Below are positions 27,807-38,600 of a stretch of DNA of 42,352 nt, piece after piece (position 1 is the stretch's first letter; every line of letters begins with the position of its first letter). A model generated the notes under the pieces. It saw only the letters and a list, made by a program, of their open reading frames with translations. It did no database searches and had not been told where the DNA came from. Both the position numbers and the translations under genes were made by a program. The stretch covers positions 1 to 42,352 of the forward strand of contig CACJSY010000009.1 in NCBI GenBank assembly GCA_902596205.1, written 5' to 3'. Source of the DNA: an uncultured Pelagibacteraceae bacterium. Lineage in GTDB: Bacteria; Pseudomonadota; Alphaproteobacteria; Pelagibacterales; Pelagibacteraceae.

Positions 27807-27808
27807 AT

Positions 27809-29224
27809 ATGATGAATAATCTTAATATAATGTTGCCAGAAATATTTTTATCTTTGTCGATTTTCACTATACTTATGTTAGGGGTTTTTATAAAAAAAAG
27901 TTTCAATATAATATTTAATCTTACATCTTTAATTATAATTACAACAATAGCTATAATAATAAACAATCCTGATAATGAGGTAAAAATATTTTTGGAGAGT
28001 TTTACGAGAGATGCTTTTTCAAATTATTTTAAAATATTAATTCTAATATCATCACTCTTTGTTCTTAACTCCTCAAAAAATTTTATAATAGAAAATAAAT
28101 TAGATAAATTTGAGTATCCAATCATTATTCTATTATCTATTCTTGGAATGTTTTTTATGGTAAGTTCGAATGATCTAATACTTTTTTATTTAGGTCTTGA
28201 GTTACAATCTCTTTCACTCTATATTTTAGCATCAATAGATAGGGACAATTTGAGATCAACAGAGTCTGGAATAAAGTATTTCGTATTAAGCGCTCTATCT
28301 TCAGGTTTATTGTTATATGGCTGTTCACTGCTTTACGGATTTACTGGATCAACAAATTTCGACACAATAGCAGAGCAGTTAAATACAGAAAATGTTGGTG
28401 CAGTATTTGCTATGGTGTTCATACTTGTAGGTCTTGCATTTAAGGTTTCTGCAGTCCCATTTCATATGTGGACACCTGATGTATATGAGGGAGCACCTAC
28501 TTCAATTACAAGCTACTTCGCTGTGGTGCCAAAAGTAGCTGGATTAGCGTTATTAATTAAATTTATGTTTATACCATTTTCCAACATTTTACTTGAATGG
28601 CAAACTATTATAATTTTTATATCTATAGCATCTATGATTTTAGGAGCAGTAGCTGCTATGGTTCAAAAAAATTTAAAGAGACTTTTAGCATACAGTTCAA
28701 TAGGTCATATCGGTTATGCTCTGGCGGGAGTGGCAACAGGAGTTATTTCAGGATATCAGAGTGCAATTATTTATATTTCAATTTATGTAATTATGAATAT
28801 TGGTGCTTTTTCGTGTCTTTACTTATTAAAAAAAGATGGTCAATATAAGGAGAATATTTCAGATCTGTCAGGTATTTCAAAGAAACATCCTGTTTTAGCA
28901 ATCTCTTTGCTAATTATTTTATTTTCGTTAGCAGGAGTCCCGCCTTTAGGAGGTTTCTTTGCAAAGTTTTATGTATTTGTAGCTGTTTTAGAGCAACAAA
29001 TGTACACACTTGCAATTATCGGTCTTGTTACAACAGTAATGTCTGCATTTTATTATCTTAAAATAATAAAAACTATTTATTTTGACGATAATGTTATTAC
29101 TTTTGATCCTGCAAAAAATAAATTTGCTCAATTATCAATCATATTAAGCTGTGGTATCTTATTAACTTTCTTTTTATACCCGTCAGTTTTTAATAATGTG
29201 GCAATAACACTATTCAATAGTTAA
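27809..29224 (+). CDS. nuoN: NADH-quinone oxidoreductase subunit N
   Basis: 471-residue antiporter-like subunit completing the 14-gene operon. Diagnostic segments are YLGLELQSLSLYILAS, KVSAVPFHMWTPDVYEGAPTSITSYFAVVPKVAGLALL and NLKRLLAYSSIGHIGYALAG. Two adjacent ATG codons (27809 and 27812) could serve as start. The N-terminal quarter is more variable, as is usual for this subunit. Its stop shares one base with the birA start. Confidence 0.96.
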   Translation: MMNNLNIMLPEIFLSLSIFTILMLGVFIKKSFNIIFNLTSLIIITTIAIIINNPDNEVKIFLESFTRDAFSNYFKILILISSLFVLNSSKNFIIENKLDKFEYPIIILLSILGMFFMVSSNDLILFYLGLELQSLSLYILASIDRDNLRSTESGIKYFVLSALSSGLLLYGCSLLYGFTGSTNFDTIAEQLNTENVGAVFAMVFILVGLAFKVSAVPFHMWTPDVYEGAPTSITSYFAVVPKVAGLALLIKFMFIPFSNILLEWQTIIIFISIASMILGAVAAMVQKNLKRLLAYSSIGHIGYALAGVATGVISGYQSAIIYISIYVIMNIGAFSCLYLLKKDGQYKENISDLSGISKKHPVLAISLLIILFSLAGVPPLGGFFAKFYVFVAVLEQQMYTLAIIGLVTTVMSAFYYLKIIKTIYFDDNVITFDPAKNKFAQLSIILSCGILLTFFLYPSVFNNVAITLFNS

Positions 29225-29793
29225 TGAAATTAAAATTACTAAAATTTAAAAGTGTCAAAAGCACTAATGATGTAGCTTTAAGACTTATTAAAAAAAGATA
29301 TTATAGACCTACAATTATTTCATCAGAAAAGCAAACAAATGGTAGAGGAACCATGGGAAAAAAATGGATTTCCAAGAAAGGTAATTTGTTTTTAACTATT
29401 TTTTTTGAACTTAATCAAAAAAAAATCGATTTTAAAAAATTTGCTATTTTAAATGCTTATTTGATAAAAGCTATATTGGTCAAAAACTTTTCAAATAAAA
29501 TAAAGATAAAATGGCCTAATGACTTATTAATTGAAAAAAAAAAAATTTGTGGAATCCTCCAAGAAACAGTCAATAACCATGAAAAAAAGTTTTTAATTGT
29601 TGGGATAGGAATAAATACTAATTATTATCCCAAAATGAATAATTTTTCATCAACCTCAATAAAAAAAATTATAAATAAAAGTATAGATAATAATAAGTTA
29701 TTAAATATTATTAGGGATAATTACGAAAAATTTTTATTTAAATCAAAAAAAAATGGATTTTCAGAATTAAAAAAACTTGTAAACAATTTATGA
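29224..29793 (+). CDS. birA: Minimal biotin-protein ligase (BirA catalytic domain only)
   Basis: 189 residues. Attaches biotin to the biotin carrier domain of acetyl-CoA and related carboxylases. Seen: STND at 13-16, the biotin/AMP loop NGRGTMG (39-45), KWPNDLL (96-102), the lysine-rich KKKICGIL segment (106-112) with the family's catalytic lysine, and GIGINTN (127-133). It lacks the N-terminal DNA-binding domain of the bifunctional E. coli protein. It also appears to lack the small C-terminal domain, so it should act only as an enzyme, not a repressor. A run of 12 A residues lies inside the gene (29534-29545). It overlaps coaX by four bases. Confidence 0.9.
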   Translation: MKLKLLKFKSVKSTNDVALRLIKKRYYRPTIISSEKQTNGRGTMGKKWISKKGNLFLTIFFELNQKKIDFKKFAILNAYLIKAILVKNFSNKIKIKWPNDLLIEKKKICGILQETVNNHEKKFLIVGIGINTNYYPKMNNFSSTSIKKIINKSIDNNKLLNIIRDNYEKFLFKSKKNGFSELKKLVNNL

Positions 29794-30536
29794 AATTTTT
29801 AATCGGTGATATCGGAAATACTTTTATAAAAATATGTATTTTGAATAATAGATTTAAAATCCTTAAATCTTATAACTTTGAGACAGATAAAATATATAAA
29901 GTAAATATTTTAAAAAAAATATTAAATAACCGAATAAATAAAAATTTAAGCACAGTTTTTTTATTTTCAAGTGTTGTACCAGCTGCATATAGAAATATCA
30001 AAAAAAAATTAAGATCAACAAAATATAAATGTTTGGAAATCAAAGATCTTAATTTAAATAAAATAATAAAGATAAATGTAAAGAATAAAAAAGAATTAGG
30101 CTCAGATAGAATAGCAAATGCAATTGGTGCGCAAAAATTCAAAAATTGCTTAATTTTAGATTTTGGAACAGCGACAACATTTGACGTAATTAAAAATGGA
30201 AAATATGAGGGAGGGGTAATCGCACCTGGTGTTAAGCTTTCAATAAAAAATTTGAGTAACGCAACAGCCTTACTTCCTTTAATTAATTTAAAAAGCCATC
30301 AAAAGAACTTTGGAAAAAACACTAGAGGGGCACTTAATGCTGGATTTGTTTGGGGATATGAAGGTTTGATAAACAACATAATTAATAAAATTATAAGAAA
30401 AAACATAGTTAAATATAAAATTATATTAACCGGAGGTTATGCAAATTTTTTTAAAAAAGTTATCAAAAAAAGTGTATCAATTGATAAAGATATAACTATG
30501 AAAGGCATAGCAAGTGTTTATAAAGAATTAATATGA
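29790..30536 (+). CDS. coaX: Type III pantothenate kinase
   Basis: 248-residue kinase for the first step of coenzyme A synthesis. Motifs of the CoaX (ASKHA-fold) class are DIGNT (7-11), ELGSDR in the middle, DFGTATTFDV, and GGVIAPGVKLS with SNATALLPL. These differ from CoaA and identify type III. The neighbouring birA also serves cofactor metabolism, and the birA-coaX-rnj order is common in alphaproteobacteria. It overlaps birA and rnj by four bases each. Confidence 0.95.
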   Translation: MKFLIGDIGNTFIKICILNNRFKILKSYNFETDKIYKVNILKKILNNRINKNLSTVFLFSSVVPAAYRNIKKKLRSTKYKCLEIKDLNLNKIIKINVKNKKELGSDRIANAIGAQKFKNCLILDFGTATTFDVIKNGKYEGGVIAPGVKLSIKNLSNATALLPLINLKSHQKNFGKNTRGALNAGFVWGYEGLINNIINKIIRKNIVKYKIILTGGYANFFKKVIKKSVSIDKDITMKGIASVYKELI

Positions 30537-32194
30537 GCAAAGAAGAATTACTTTTCTGTCCATTAGGCGGATCCGGAGAAATAGGTGGTAATATGAACTT
30601 ATATGCCTATGGGAAAGAAGATAATCAAAAATGGATAATTGTTGATATGGGTGTTTCCTTTGCTGATGACTCTGTACCTGGCATTGATTTAATAATGCCG
30701 GACGCAGGCTTTATTGTTGATAAAAAAGATGATTTGCTGGGAATAGTTTTAACCCACGCACACGAGGATCATATTGGAGCAGTAGCACACATATGGCCAG
30801 ATTTAAAATGCAAAATGTACGCTACTCCATTCACCGCAGCTTTAATTTTAGAAAAATTTAAAGAAAAAAAAATTGATATATCTCCTTATCTTAATATTGT
30901 TCCATTAAACAGCCAAATTAAACTTGGCGATTTTGAAATAGACTTTGTAACATTAACTCATTCTATTTTAGAACCAAATGGGTTGAGTATAAAAACTCCT
31001 CTAGGTACCATTCTTCATACAGGTGATTGGAAAATTGATCCCAACCCTTTGATTGGCGGTCAAATTGATGAAAAAAAATTAAAATTAATTGGAGATAGCG
31101 GGGTATCCGCAATGATTTGTGATTCAACAAATATTTTTAGTCCAGGCAGAGCTGGTTCTGAATCTGAGGTGAGAGATAGTTTGCTAAGAATTATGGAAAT
31201 TAAAACTAATAGAGTTTTAGTAACTTCTTTTGCATCAAATGTAGCCAGAATGGAGACCATTTTTTATTGCGCTAAAAAAATCGGAAGAAATATTTGTCTC
31301 GTAGGGCGTTCTATGCAAAGAATTTATAAAGCAGCAAAAAAATGCGGTTACTTAAAGGGTCTAATCGAGCCAGTAGAGCCTAGAGATGCTAAAAAAGTCC
31401 CAAAAAATAAAATTTTGTATTTGGCAACAGGTAGTCAAGGTGAGCCAATGGGAGCAATGAACAGGATTATTAATGGTACCCATCCAGATGTTTTTCTTGA
31501 AAAAGGAGACTGTGTAATTTTTTCATCAAAAATAATTCCTGGTAACGAAAAAAAATTATATTCAATACAAAATTTAATCGTCAAGAATAAGATGGAAATG
31601 ATAAGCGAAGAAAATGCTTTTGTTCATGTTTCTGGTCACCCTAATAGGGATGATTTAAAAGATATGTATAAGTGGGTAAAGCCTCAGTGTGTTATTCCTG
31701 TTCATGGGGAGCATCGTCATATGGTTGAGCACGTTTCATTTGCAAAAGAAATGCAAGTTCCAAAAACATTATTAATTGAAAACGGAGACATTGTAAAAAT
31801 TTTACCTGGAGATAAGCCAAAAATTATAGATAAAGCACCATCTGGGAAAATTTATTTAGATGGAAATATTAATGTTGAAACTGATGCTCAATCAATTAAA
31901 GAAAGAAAAAATCTTTCTGTAAATGGATATTTAGAGATAACTATTTTAGTGTCAAATAATGGAAAAATAAAAAAACCTATTATTTCGTTTAAAGGAATTC
32001 CAGAGAGTGAAAATAATGAGCCATTTATTTTTGATATGGAAGATGAGATTTTAAACATTTGTAGAACTTTTTCTTTAGATAACAAAAATCAACAAAAAAA
32101 TTTAATAGATACTATTAAGCAAAATTGCAGAAGAATAGTTAAAGAAAAAACAGGTAAAAAACCTTTTACAAATATTAATATAGCGAGAGTTTAG
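30533..32194 (+). CDS. rnj: Ribonuclease J
   Basis: 553-residue metallo-beta-lactamase/beta-CASP nuclease with 5'-3' exo- and endonuclease activity, used in mRNA decay and RNA maturation. The two-zinc site motif HAHEDH is at 75-80, further ligands are in THSILEPNG and HTGDWKIDP, the beta-CASP motif SFASN follows, and a C-terminal HVSGH is present. The length fits. It overlaps coaX by four bases and the small DUF1467 gene by one. Confidence 0.95.
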   Translation: MSKEELLFCPLGGSGEIGGNMNLYAYGKEDNQKWIIVDMGVSFADDSVPGIDLIMPDAGFIVDKKDDLLGIVLTHAHEDHIGAVAHIWPDLKCKMYATPFTAALILEKFKEKKIDISPYLNIVPLNSQIKLGDFEIDFVTLTHSILEPNGLSIKTPLGTILHTGDWKIDPNPLIGGQIDEKKLKLIGDSGVSAMICDSTNIFSPGRAGSESEVRDSLLRIMEIKTNRVLVTSFASNVARMETIFYCAKKIGRNICLVGRSMQRIYKAAKKCGYLKGLIEPVEPRDAKKVPKNKILYLATGSQGEPMGAMNRIINGTHPDVFLEKGDCVIFSSKIIPGNEKKLYSIQNLIVKNKMEMISEENAFVHVSGHPNRDDLKDMYKWVKPQCVIPVHGEHRHMVEHVSFAKEMQVPKTLLIENGDIVKILPGDKPKIIDKAPSGKIYLDGNINVETDAQSIKERKNLSVNGYLEITILVSNNGKIKKPIISFKGIPESENNEPFIFDMEDEILNICRTFSLDNKNQQKNLIDTIKQNCRRIVKEKTGKKPFTNINIARV

Positions 32195-32448
32195 TGGGTA
32201 TAACTGGCTCAATTATAGTTTATGTATTAATTTGGTGGATAATTTTCTTCTCTATTTTACCTGTAGGAATTCAATCAAATAAGGAAAAATTTAAAGAAAA
32301 TATTGAAGGTATTGATCCCGGAGCTCCAAAAAATCCAAGAATTGCAAAAAAATTTTTAATTACGACGATAATTACTTCAATAATTTTTATTGTAATATAT
32401 TATCTAGTCAGGTTTAATTTGCTAAATTTAAGAGAATATCTACAATAA
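32194..32448 (+). CDS. DUF1467 family small membrane protein
   Basis: 84 residues with two hydrophobic segments (about 4-24 and 50-70). WWIIFFSILPVGI followed by a hydrophilic linker with GAPKNPRI is the signature of the alphaproteobacterial DUF1467 family, function unknown. The start is GTG, overlapping the rnj stop by one base; it is the only start that gives the full first helix. Its fixed place between rnj and proS is shared across alphaproteobacteria. proS follows with no gap. Confidence 0.85.
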   Translation: MGITGSIIVYVLIWWIIFFSILPVGIQSNKEKFKENIEGIDPGAPKNPRIAKKFLITTIITSIIFIVIYYLVRFNLLNLREYLQ

Positions 32449-33762
32449 ATGTACCTTTCAAAATTATTTATTCCAATTACTAAAGATCTACCAGCTGAGG
32501 CAAAAATTAAATCTCATCAGCTAATGCTAAGAACTGGCATGATTAAACAATCTTCAGCAGGAATATATTCTTGGTTGCCTTTAGGTTTTAAAGTAATGAA
32601 AAAAATTGAGCAAATTGTTAGAGAGGAACAAAATTTGATTGGAGCTCAAGAAATGTTGATGCCGACTATTCAATCTTCTGAAATTTGGAAAGAAAGTGGG
32701 CGTTATGATGATTACGGTGAAGAAATGTTAAGGATTAAAGATCGTCAAGGTAGAGAGATGCTCTATGGTCCTACAAATGAAGAATTAATTACGGATGTAT
32801 TTAGATCAAGTGTTAAATCTTATAAATCTCTCCCTCAAATTCTTTACCATATTCAATGGAAGTTTAGAGATGAAATAAGACCTAGGTTCGGTGTTATGAG
32901 GTGTAAAGAATTTTATATGAAAGATGCATATTCTTTTGATTTAACAGATGAGGATGCAAAAAAATCTTACAATAAAATGTTTTTTTCTTATTTAAAAACT
33001 TTTAGAAGATTAGGATTAAAAGCAATACCAATGGCTGCAGACACAGGTCCGATTGGAGGTGATTTATCACATGAATTCGTCATTTTAGCTGAAACTGGAG
33101 AGAGTCAAATTTTTGCTGATAAGCGAATATTTGAAATTGACTTGAACAAGTATGATTTTACAGATGAGTCTTTATCAAAAGTGAGGAAAGACTTTACAAG
33201 TTTTTACGCTGTTACTGATGAAAAATTTAGTGAAAAAAAGTTTAATGAACAAGTTGATAATAAAAATCAAATTAAAACAAAAGGTATTGAGGTAGGGCAT
33301 ATATTTTACTTTGGTGATAAGTACTCAAAACCTATGAATTGTTTAATAGATGACAAAAGTGGTAAGAAAATCTCTGTTAAAATGGGATCTTATGGCATTG
33401 GTGTATCTAGACTAGTTGGTGCAGCAATAGAGGCGAATTATAATGATGATGTAATGAAATGGCCGAAGCCAATTTCACCATTTGACGTAGTTATACTGCC
33501 AAGTATTAATAAAAATAATAACGAAAATTTACAAAAAGCTGAAAAAATATACAAAGAATTAAAAAAACAAAATGTTGACGTATTGTTAGATGATGTTGAT
33601 GAGAATATGTCTAATAAATTTAAAAAACATGACCTAATAGGTATACCTTATCAAATCATTATTGGATCAAAATCTGAGGAAAATAAATTTGAATTCAAAG
33701 AATTAAAGTCCAAAAGTGAACTGTTGAGTGTAGAAAATATCAAATCTAAACTTAAAGAATAA
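32449..33762 (+). CDS. proS: Prolyl-tRNA synthetase (short form)
   Basis: 437-residue class II aminoacyl-tRNA synthetase charging tRNA-Pro. Motif 1 region GIYSWLPLGFKVMKKIEQIVREE, the TNEELITD and FRDEIRPRFGVMR (motif 2) segments, and motif 3 MGSYGIGVSRLVGA are clear, followed by an anticodon-binding domain. It is about 130 residues shorter than the E. coli enzyme because the inserted editing domain is nearly absent, as known for alphaproteobacterial ProS. Misacylated Ala-tRNA-Pro would have to be cleared by a separate editing protein, not seen here. Confidence 0.95.
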   Translation: MYLSKLFIPITKDLPAEAKIKSHQLMLRTGMIKQSSAGIYSWLPLGFKVMKKIEQIVREEQNLIGAQEMLMPTIQSSEIWKESGRYDDYGEEMLRIKDRQGREMLYGPTNEELITDVFRSSVKSYKSLPQILYHIQWKFRDEIRPRFGVMRCKEFYMKDAYSFDLTDEDAKKSYNKMFFSYLKTFRRLGLKAIPMAADTGPIGGDLSHEFVILAETGESQIFADKRIFEIDLNKYDFTDESLSKVRKDFTSFYAVTDEKFSEKKFNEQVDNKNQIKTKGIEVGHIFYFGDKYSKPMNCLIDDKSGKKISVKMGSYGIGVSRLVGAAIEANYNDDVMKWPKPISPFDVVILPSINKNNNENLQKAEKIYKELKKQNVDVLLDDVDENMSNKFKKHDLIGIPYQIIIGSKSEENKFEFKELKSKSELLSVENIKSKLKE

Positions 33763-33766
33763 TATC

Positions 33767-34999
33767 TTGTTCACAAAAGTAGAAAGATTAATTTCATCTA
33801 GAAATTTAAGACCTAAAAAAAAAGAGGGTTTTTTAAAAATAATTTCAATTTTTTCTTTTTTAGGAATTGCATTAGGTGTTGCTATTTTAATAATTGTAAT
33901 GTCTGTAATGAATGGTTTTAAAAATGAGTTAACAAAAAAAATTTTAGGTTTAAATCCTCATATTATAATTGAGCCTAATAGTTTTAATATTGATAATGAT
34001 TATATATTAAGAATTACAAAAAAATTTACTGATGTTAGTTTAAGCAAGACTTATTCAGGAGAAGGTATAGCTATAAGCAATGACAAAGCTAAAGGTTTGA
34101 TATTAAAAGGTGTTAATATTGAAGAGGAAAAAATAAAAGAATTTTTTAAAAAAAATTTAACTAGTGGTAAAATTGAAAATTTTAAAAATAACAGCGTGTT
34201 TATCGGAACAGAACTGGCTTTTAATCTTAATTTAAAAGAAGGGGATTCGATAAATTTGATGTCTTCTGCTTTTATAGCAACCCCGCTAGGTGGTTTACCT
34301 AAACAGGAAAATTTCAAAATAGCTGGAACATTTAATACAGGTTTCTTAGAATTCGATCAAAATATTGTTTTTTTAAACATTCAAGATGCTCTATCAATTT
34401 TCGATAAAAGTCCTAAGGATCAAAATATTGAATTGTATTTGACTGACCCTTTAAAGGCTAATCAATATAAAAATCAGATTGAAATAATAAATCCAAATTT
34501 TTTTATATATACCTGGGCAGATTTGAACAAATCTCTTTTTAGCGCTCTTAAAGTTGAAAGAAATGTTATGTTTATTATTTTAACTTTAATAATAATAGTT
34601 GCTGCGTTTAATATCATATCAGGTTTAACGATACTAATTAAAAATAAAACCAAAGAAATTGCAATTTTAAAAACATTAGGACTTAGCAATGCTTCTATAA
34701 AAAAATCTTTTTTTTTAACAGGTTTTTCTATAGGTTTTTTAGCAACTTTGACTGGAATTTTCTTAGGTATTATTTTTTCAATAAATATAGAAAAATTTAG
34801 AGTATTTTTGTCTACAGTATTTAATTTAGAAATATTTCCCGCAGATATTTATTTCCTAGAAAAACTTCCTAGTGAAATCAATTTCCAATCTATTTTAATA
34901 ATCTTCTTTTTGTCATTATTTGTATCAGCTATTGCTTCTTACATCCCTGCAAATAATATTACTAAAATGAAAACATTTAGAGCATTAAAATATGACTAA
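33767..34999 (+). CDS. lolC: Lipoprotein-releasing ABC transporter permease (LolC/LolE family)
   Basis: 410-residue inner-membrane permease of the FtsX/MacB type that extracts lipoproteins for the outer membrane together with LolD. The N terminus (KKEGFLKIISIFSFLGIALGVAILIIVMSVMNGF) is characteristic, a periplasmic domain follows, and three C-terminal helices end the protein. The start is TTG at 33767; no ATG or GTG upstream of the first helix fits. Only one permease gene is present here, as in other alphaproteobacteria where a single LolC/E-type protein (LolF) probably acts as a homodimer. It overlaps lolD by 8 bp. Confidence 0.92.
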   Translation: MFTKVERLISSRNLRPKKKEGFLKIISIFSFLGIALGVAILIIVMSVMNGFKNELTKKILGLNPHIIIEPNSFNIDNDYILRITKKFTDVSLSKTYSGEGIAISNDKAKGLILKGVNIEEEKIKEFFKKNLTSGKIENFKNNSVFIGTELAFNLNLKEGDSINLMSSAFIATPLGGLPKQENFKIAGTFNTGFLEFDQNIVFLNIQDALSIFDKSPKDQNIELYLTDPLKANQYKNQIEIINPNFFIYTWADLNKSLFSALKVERNVMFIILTLIIIVAAFNIISGLTILIKNKTKEIAILKTLGLSNASIKKSFFLTGFSIGFLATLTGIFLGIIFSINIEKFRVFLSTVFNLEIFPADIYFLEKLPSEINFQSILIIFFLSLFVSAIASYIPANNITKMKTFRALKYD

Positions 35000-35681
35000 A
35001 ACTTTTATAGAAACTTTTGATCTTAAAAAAACTTACAAACATTTAGATGGGAATATTACTCTATTTAATAATTTAAATATTAAAATCAATCATGGAGAAT
35101 TAGTAGCTTTAGTAGGGCCTTCAGGATCTGGCAAATCATCTTTGCTTCATCTCCTGGCATTATTAGATGAACCAACTAATGGAGAGATAAAAATTAATAA
35201 AATGAATACTAAAAAATTTAAAAGCGAAGAAAAAGATAAAATAAGACAAGAAAATATATCAATTATATTTCAAGATAATAACTTATTAACTGATTTTACT
35301 GCTTTAGAAAATGTAATGATACCCTTACTTATTAAGGGAGAAAATAAACAAAATGCAATAATTAAAGCTAAAAAAATTTTAAAATCAGTAAAAATTTTAG
35401 ATAGATCAAGCCATTTCCCCAACGAACTTTCTGGAGGTGAACAACAAAGAGTTGCGATAGCAAGAGCTTTAGTAGCAGAGACAAGTTTAATCCTAGCAGA
35501 TGAGCCAACTGGAAATTTAGACTATAAGACTTCAAAAGAAATTTTTAATTACTTCCTTAAATTAAAAAAATTAAAAAAAACAATTATTTTTGCAACTCAC
35601 AATAGAGAACTTGCTAACAGGGCTGATTACAAGTTGTTAATTTCAGATGGTGATATAAAACGTATTAATGTCTCTAAATGA
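34992..35681 (+). CDS. lolD: Lipoprotein-releasing system ATP-binding protein
   Basis: 229-residue ABC ATPase energising the Lol transporter. Walker A [9 protein letters not shown], Q-loop [10 protein letters not shown], signature [15 protein letters not shown], Walker B [12 protein letters not shown] and the switch His in FATHN are all present. The [24 protein letters not shown] combination belongs to the LolD/MacB/FtsE group, and adjacency to lolC decides the call. It overlaps lolC by 8 bp and dnaE by 14 bp. Confidence 0.93.
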   Translation: [229 protein letters not shown]

Positions 35682-38600
35682 AAGAAGTTTTAATCATTTA
35701 AAAGTTCACACACAATATTCAATATGTGAGGGTGCAATTAAAATTGATGATCTCGCTGATTACTGCAAATTAAATAAAATTAAATCAATAGGTCTTGCAG
35801 ACAGTTTTAATTTATGCGGAGCCTTAGAATTTTCAGAAAAACTCTCAAAAGTAGGAACTCACCCAATTATCGGAACACAAATTAATTTGAAAACTAGCGA
35901 TATTTTCGGAAAAATTACTTTGTATGCTACTTCTGAAAAAGGATATAAAAACTTAACAAAATTATCATCGCTAAGTTATTTAGAAAACAGTCTCACGACA
36001 GATCCCTCTTGCACTTTAGATGATTTAATCAACAATAATGAAGACTTAATTTTATTGACAGGTAACTATTTAAATATTTTTGGCAAACTTTTTTTTAAAA
36101 ATAAAATTAAAGATATTGATAAAATTTTAACTAAATTAAAATTGAATTTTAAAGATCGAATATATTTAGAGATACAAAGACATAATGAAAATCAAGAAAA
36201 AACATTTGAAAATTACATTCTAAATACTTCAAAAAATCTTCAGCTACCCTTAATAGCTTCACAAGAGGTTTTTTATTTAGAAAAAGATATGTATGAAGCA
36301 CATGATGCACTAATCTGTATTGGTGAAAAAAATTATTTAGATGAAAAAAATAGATTAAGATACAATAATCAGCATTACCTAAAATCGCACGACGAACTTA
36401 AAATCATTTATAAGGATATTCCAGAGGCTTTAGAGAATAATTACAATTTTCATTTAAGATTTAATTTTAAACCTAAAAAATCAAAGCCTATATTACCATC
36501 TATTGCCAGCAATCAAAGTAATTCACCTGAGGAAGAATTAAAAATATTAGCAAATAAAGGATTAGAAAACAGATTAGAAAATTTCATTTTAAAAAAAAGC
36601 AATAAAACAAAAGAAGAATTATTTAAGATTTATGAAGATAGGTTATCACATGAGATAAACATTATAAACTCAATGGATTATGCCAGTTATTTTTTAATTG
36701 TCTCTGATTATATAAAGTGGGCTAAAAAAAATTCAATACCTGTAGGTCCTGGTAGGGGTTCTGGGGCAGGCTCGCTGGTAGCTTATTGTTTGGATATTAC
36801 AGACCTAGATCCTATAGAATTTGATTTGATCTTCGAGAGATTTTTGAATCCAGATAGAATTTCTATGCCAGATTTTGATATTGACTTTTGCGAAGAAAAA
36901 AGAGACCAAGTTTTCGAATACCTTAAATCAAAATATAAAAATGGAGTTGCACATATTATTACTTTTGGAAAATTAAAAGCTAGAATGGCATTACGTGATG
37001 TTGGTCGTGTTTTAGGACTCTCTTATGGTCATGTTGATAGGATTTGTAAAATGATACCCTTTGATCCTTCTAGACCTCTAACTTTACAAGAGTCAATTGA
37101 TAGAGAACCTAGATTTAAAGATGAAGTTAAAAACAATTCTAAAGTAAAAAAACTATTAGATTTGTCTTTGAAATTAGAAGGATTAAATCGGAACATGGCT
37201 ACTCATGCAGCAGGAGTGGTAATTGCTGGAGATAAATTAGCAGAGCAATTCCCTTTATATGTCGACCATAATTCAAACTTAACTCTACCTTCTACTCAAT
37301 ATGATATGTACTCTTCCGAAAATGCTGGATTAGTAAAATTTGATTTACTTGGCCTTAAAACTCTTACTGTCATTGATAATACAATTAAAAGATTAAAATC
37401 AAAAAATATTTTTTTAGATATTAGTAAAATTAATCATAACGATGAAAAAGTTTTTACTATGTTATCAACTGGAGAAACAACTGGTTTATTTCAGCTTGAA
37501 AGCACAGGGATGAGAGAAGCAATAAAGCAAATGAGGCCGAATAAACTTGACGATATAATAGCACTTGTGGCTCTATATAGGCCTGGCCCGATGAGCAACA
37601 TTCCAATTTATAACGATTGTAAAAATGGAATAAGACAGCCTGATTATATTCATGAAACTTTAAAAGAAATATTAAAACCTACTTACGGCATAATTATTTA
37701 TCAAGAACAAGTAATGCAAATTGCTCAAATACTAGCAGGTTTTACAGCTAGTGAAGCAGATATTTTAAGAAGAGCGATGGGTAAAAAGAAAAAAGCAGAG
37801 TTAGATAAACAAAAAGAAAGGTTTATAAACGGTGCATTAAAAAAAGGTATTAAAAAAGACGTAGCTAATTATGTTTTTACAAAAATTGAACCTTTTGCTC
37901 AATATGGCTTCAATAAAAGTCATGCTGCTGCCTATGCCTTGATTGCCTATCAAACAGCCTATCTAAAGACTTATCACAAAGAAGATTTTATAGCAGCGAC
38001 TATGTCAACAGAACTTACGAATACATCTAAATTAAGAGAATTTATTGAGGAACTTAAAAAAATGAATATTGAAATTGTTAACCCGTCATTAAACAAATGT
38101 TTCTCTGACTTTAGAGCCATTAACGGAAAACTTTATTACGGGCTTGGGGCTATTAAAAATGTCGGTTTTGAGGCTATATCAAATATTGTAAAGGAAAGAG
38201 ATAAAAACGGTATTTTTAAATCCTTAAATGATTTTATTCATCGAGTAGATACTAAGGATGTTAATAAACTTCAACTAGAAGGATTAGTAAAAGCTGGAGC
38301 TTTTGATGAGTTTGATAAAGATAGAAACAAAATTATTAATTCTATTCCAAAAATAATTCAAAAGATAAAAAATATTAATGATGACAAAGAAAATCATCAA
38401 ACTAATCTTTTTGAAAATGAAGAAAACGTTAAAGAAGAATTCGTCTTTACAACTTCTTCGCCATGGTCGTTAAGAGAAGCTTTATCAGAAGAATTTAAAT
38501 CAATTGGTTTTTATTTGTCGAACCATCCCCTTAATGAATACCAGGAGATATTCGAGCAATTAAATATAAATTCTTACGACAAATTTTATCAAAGCGATCT

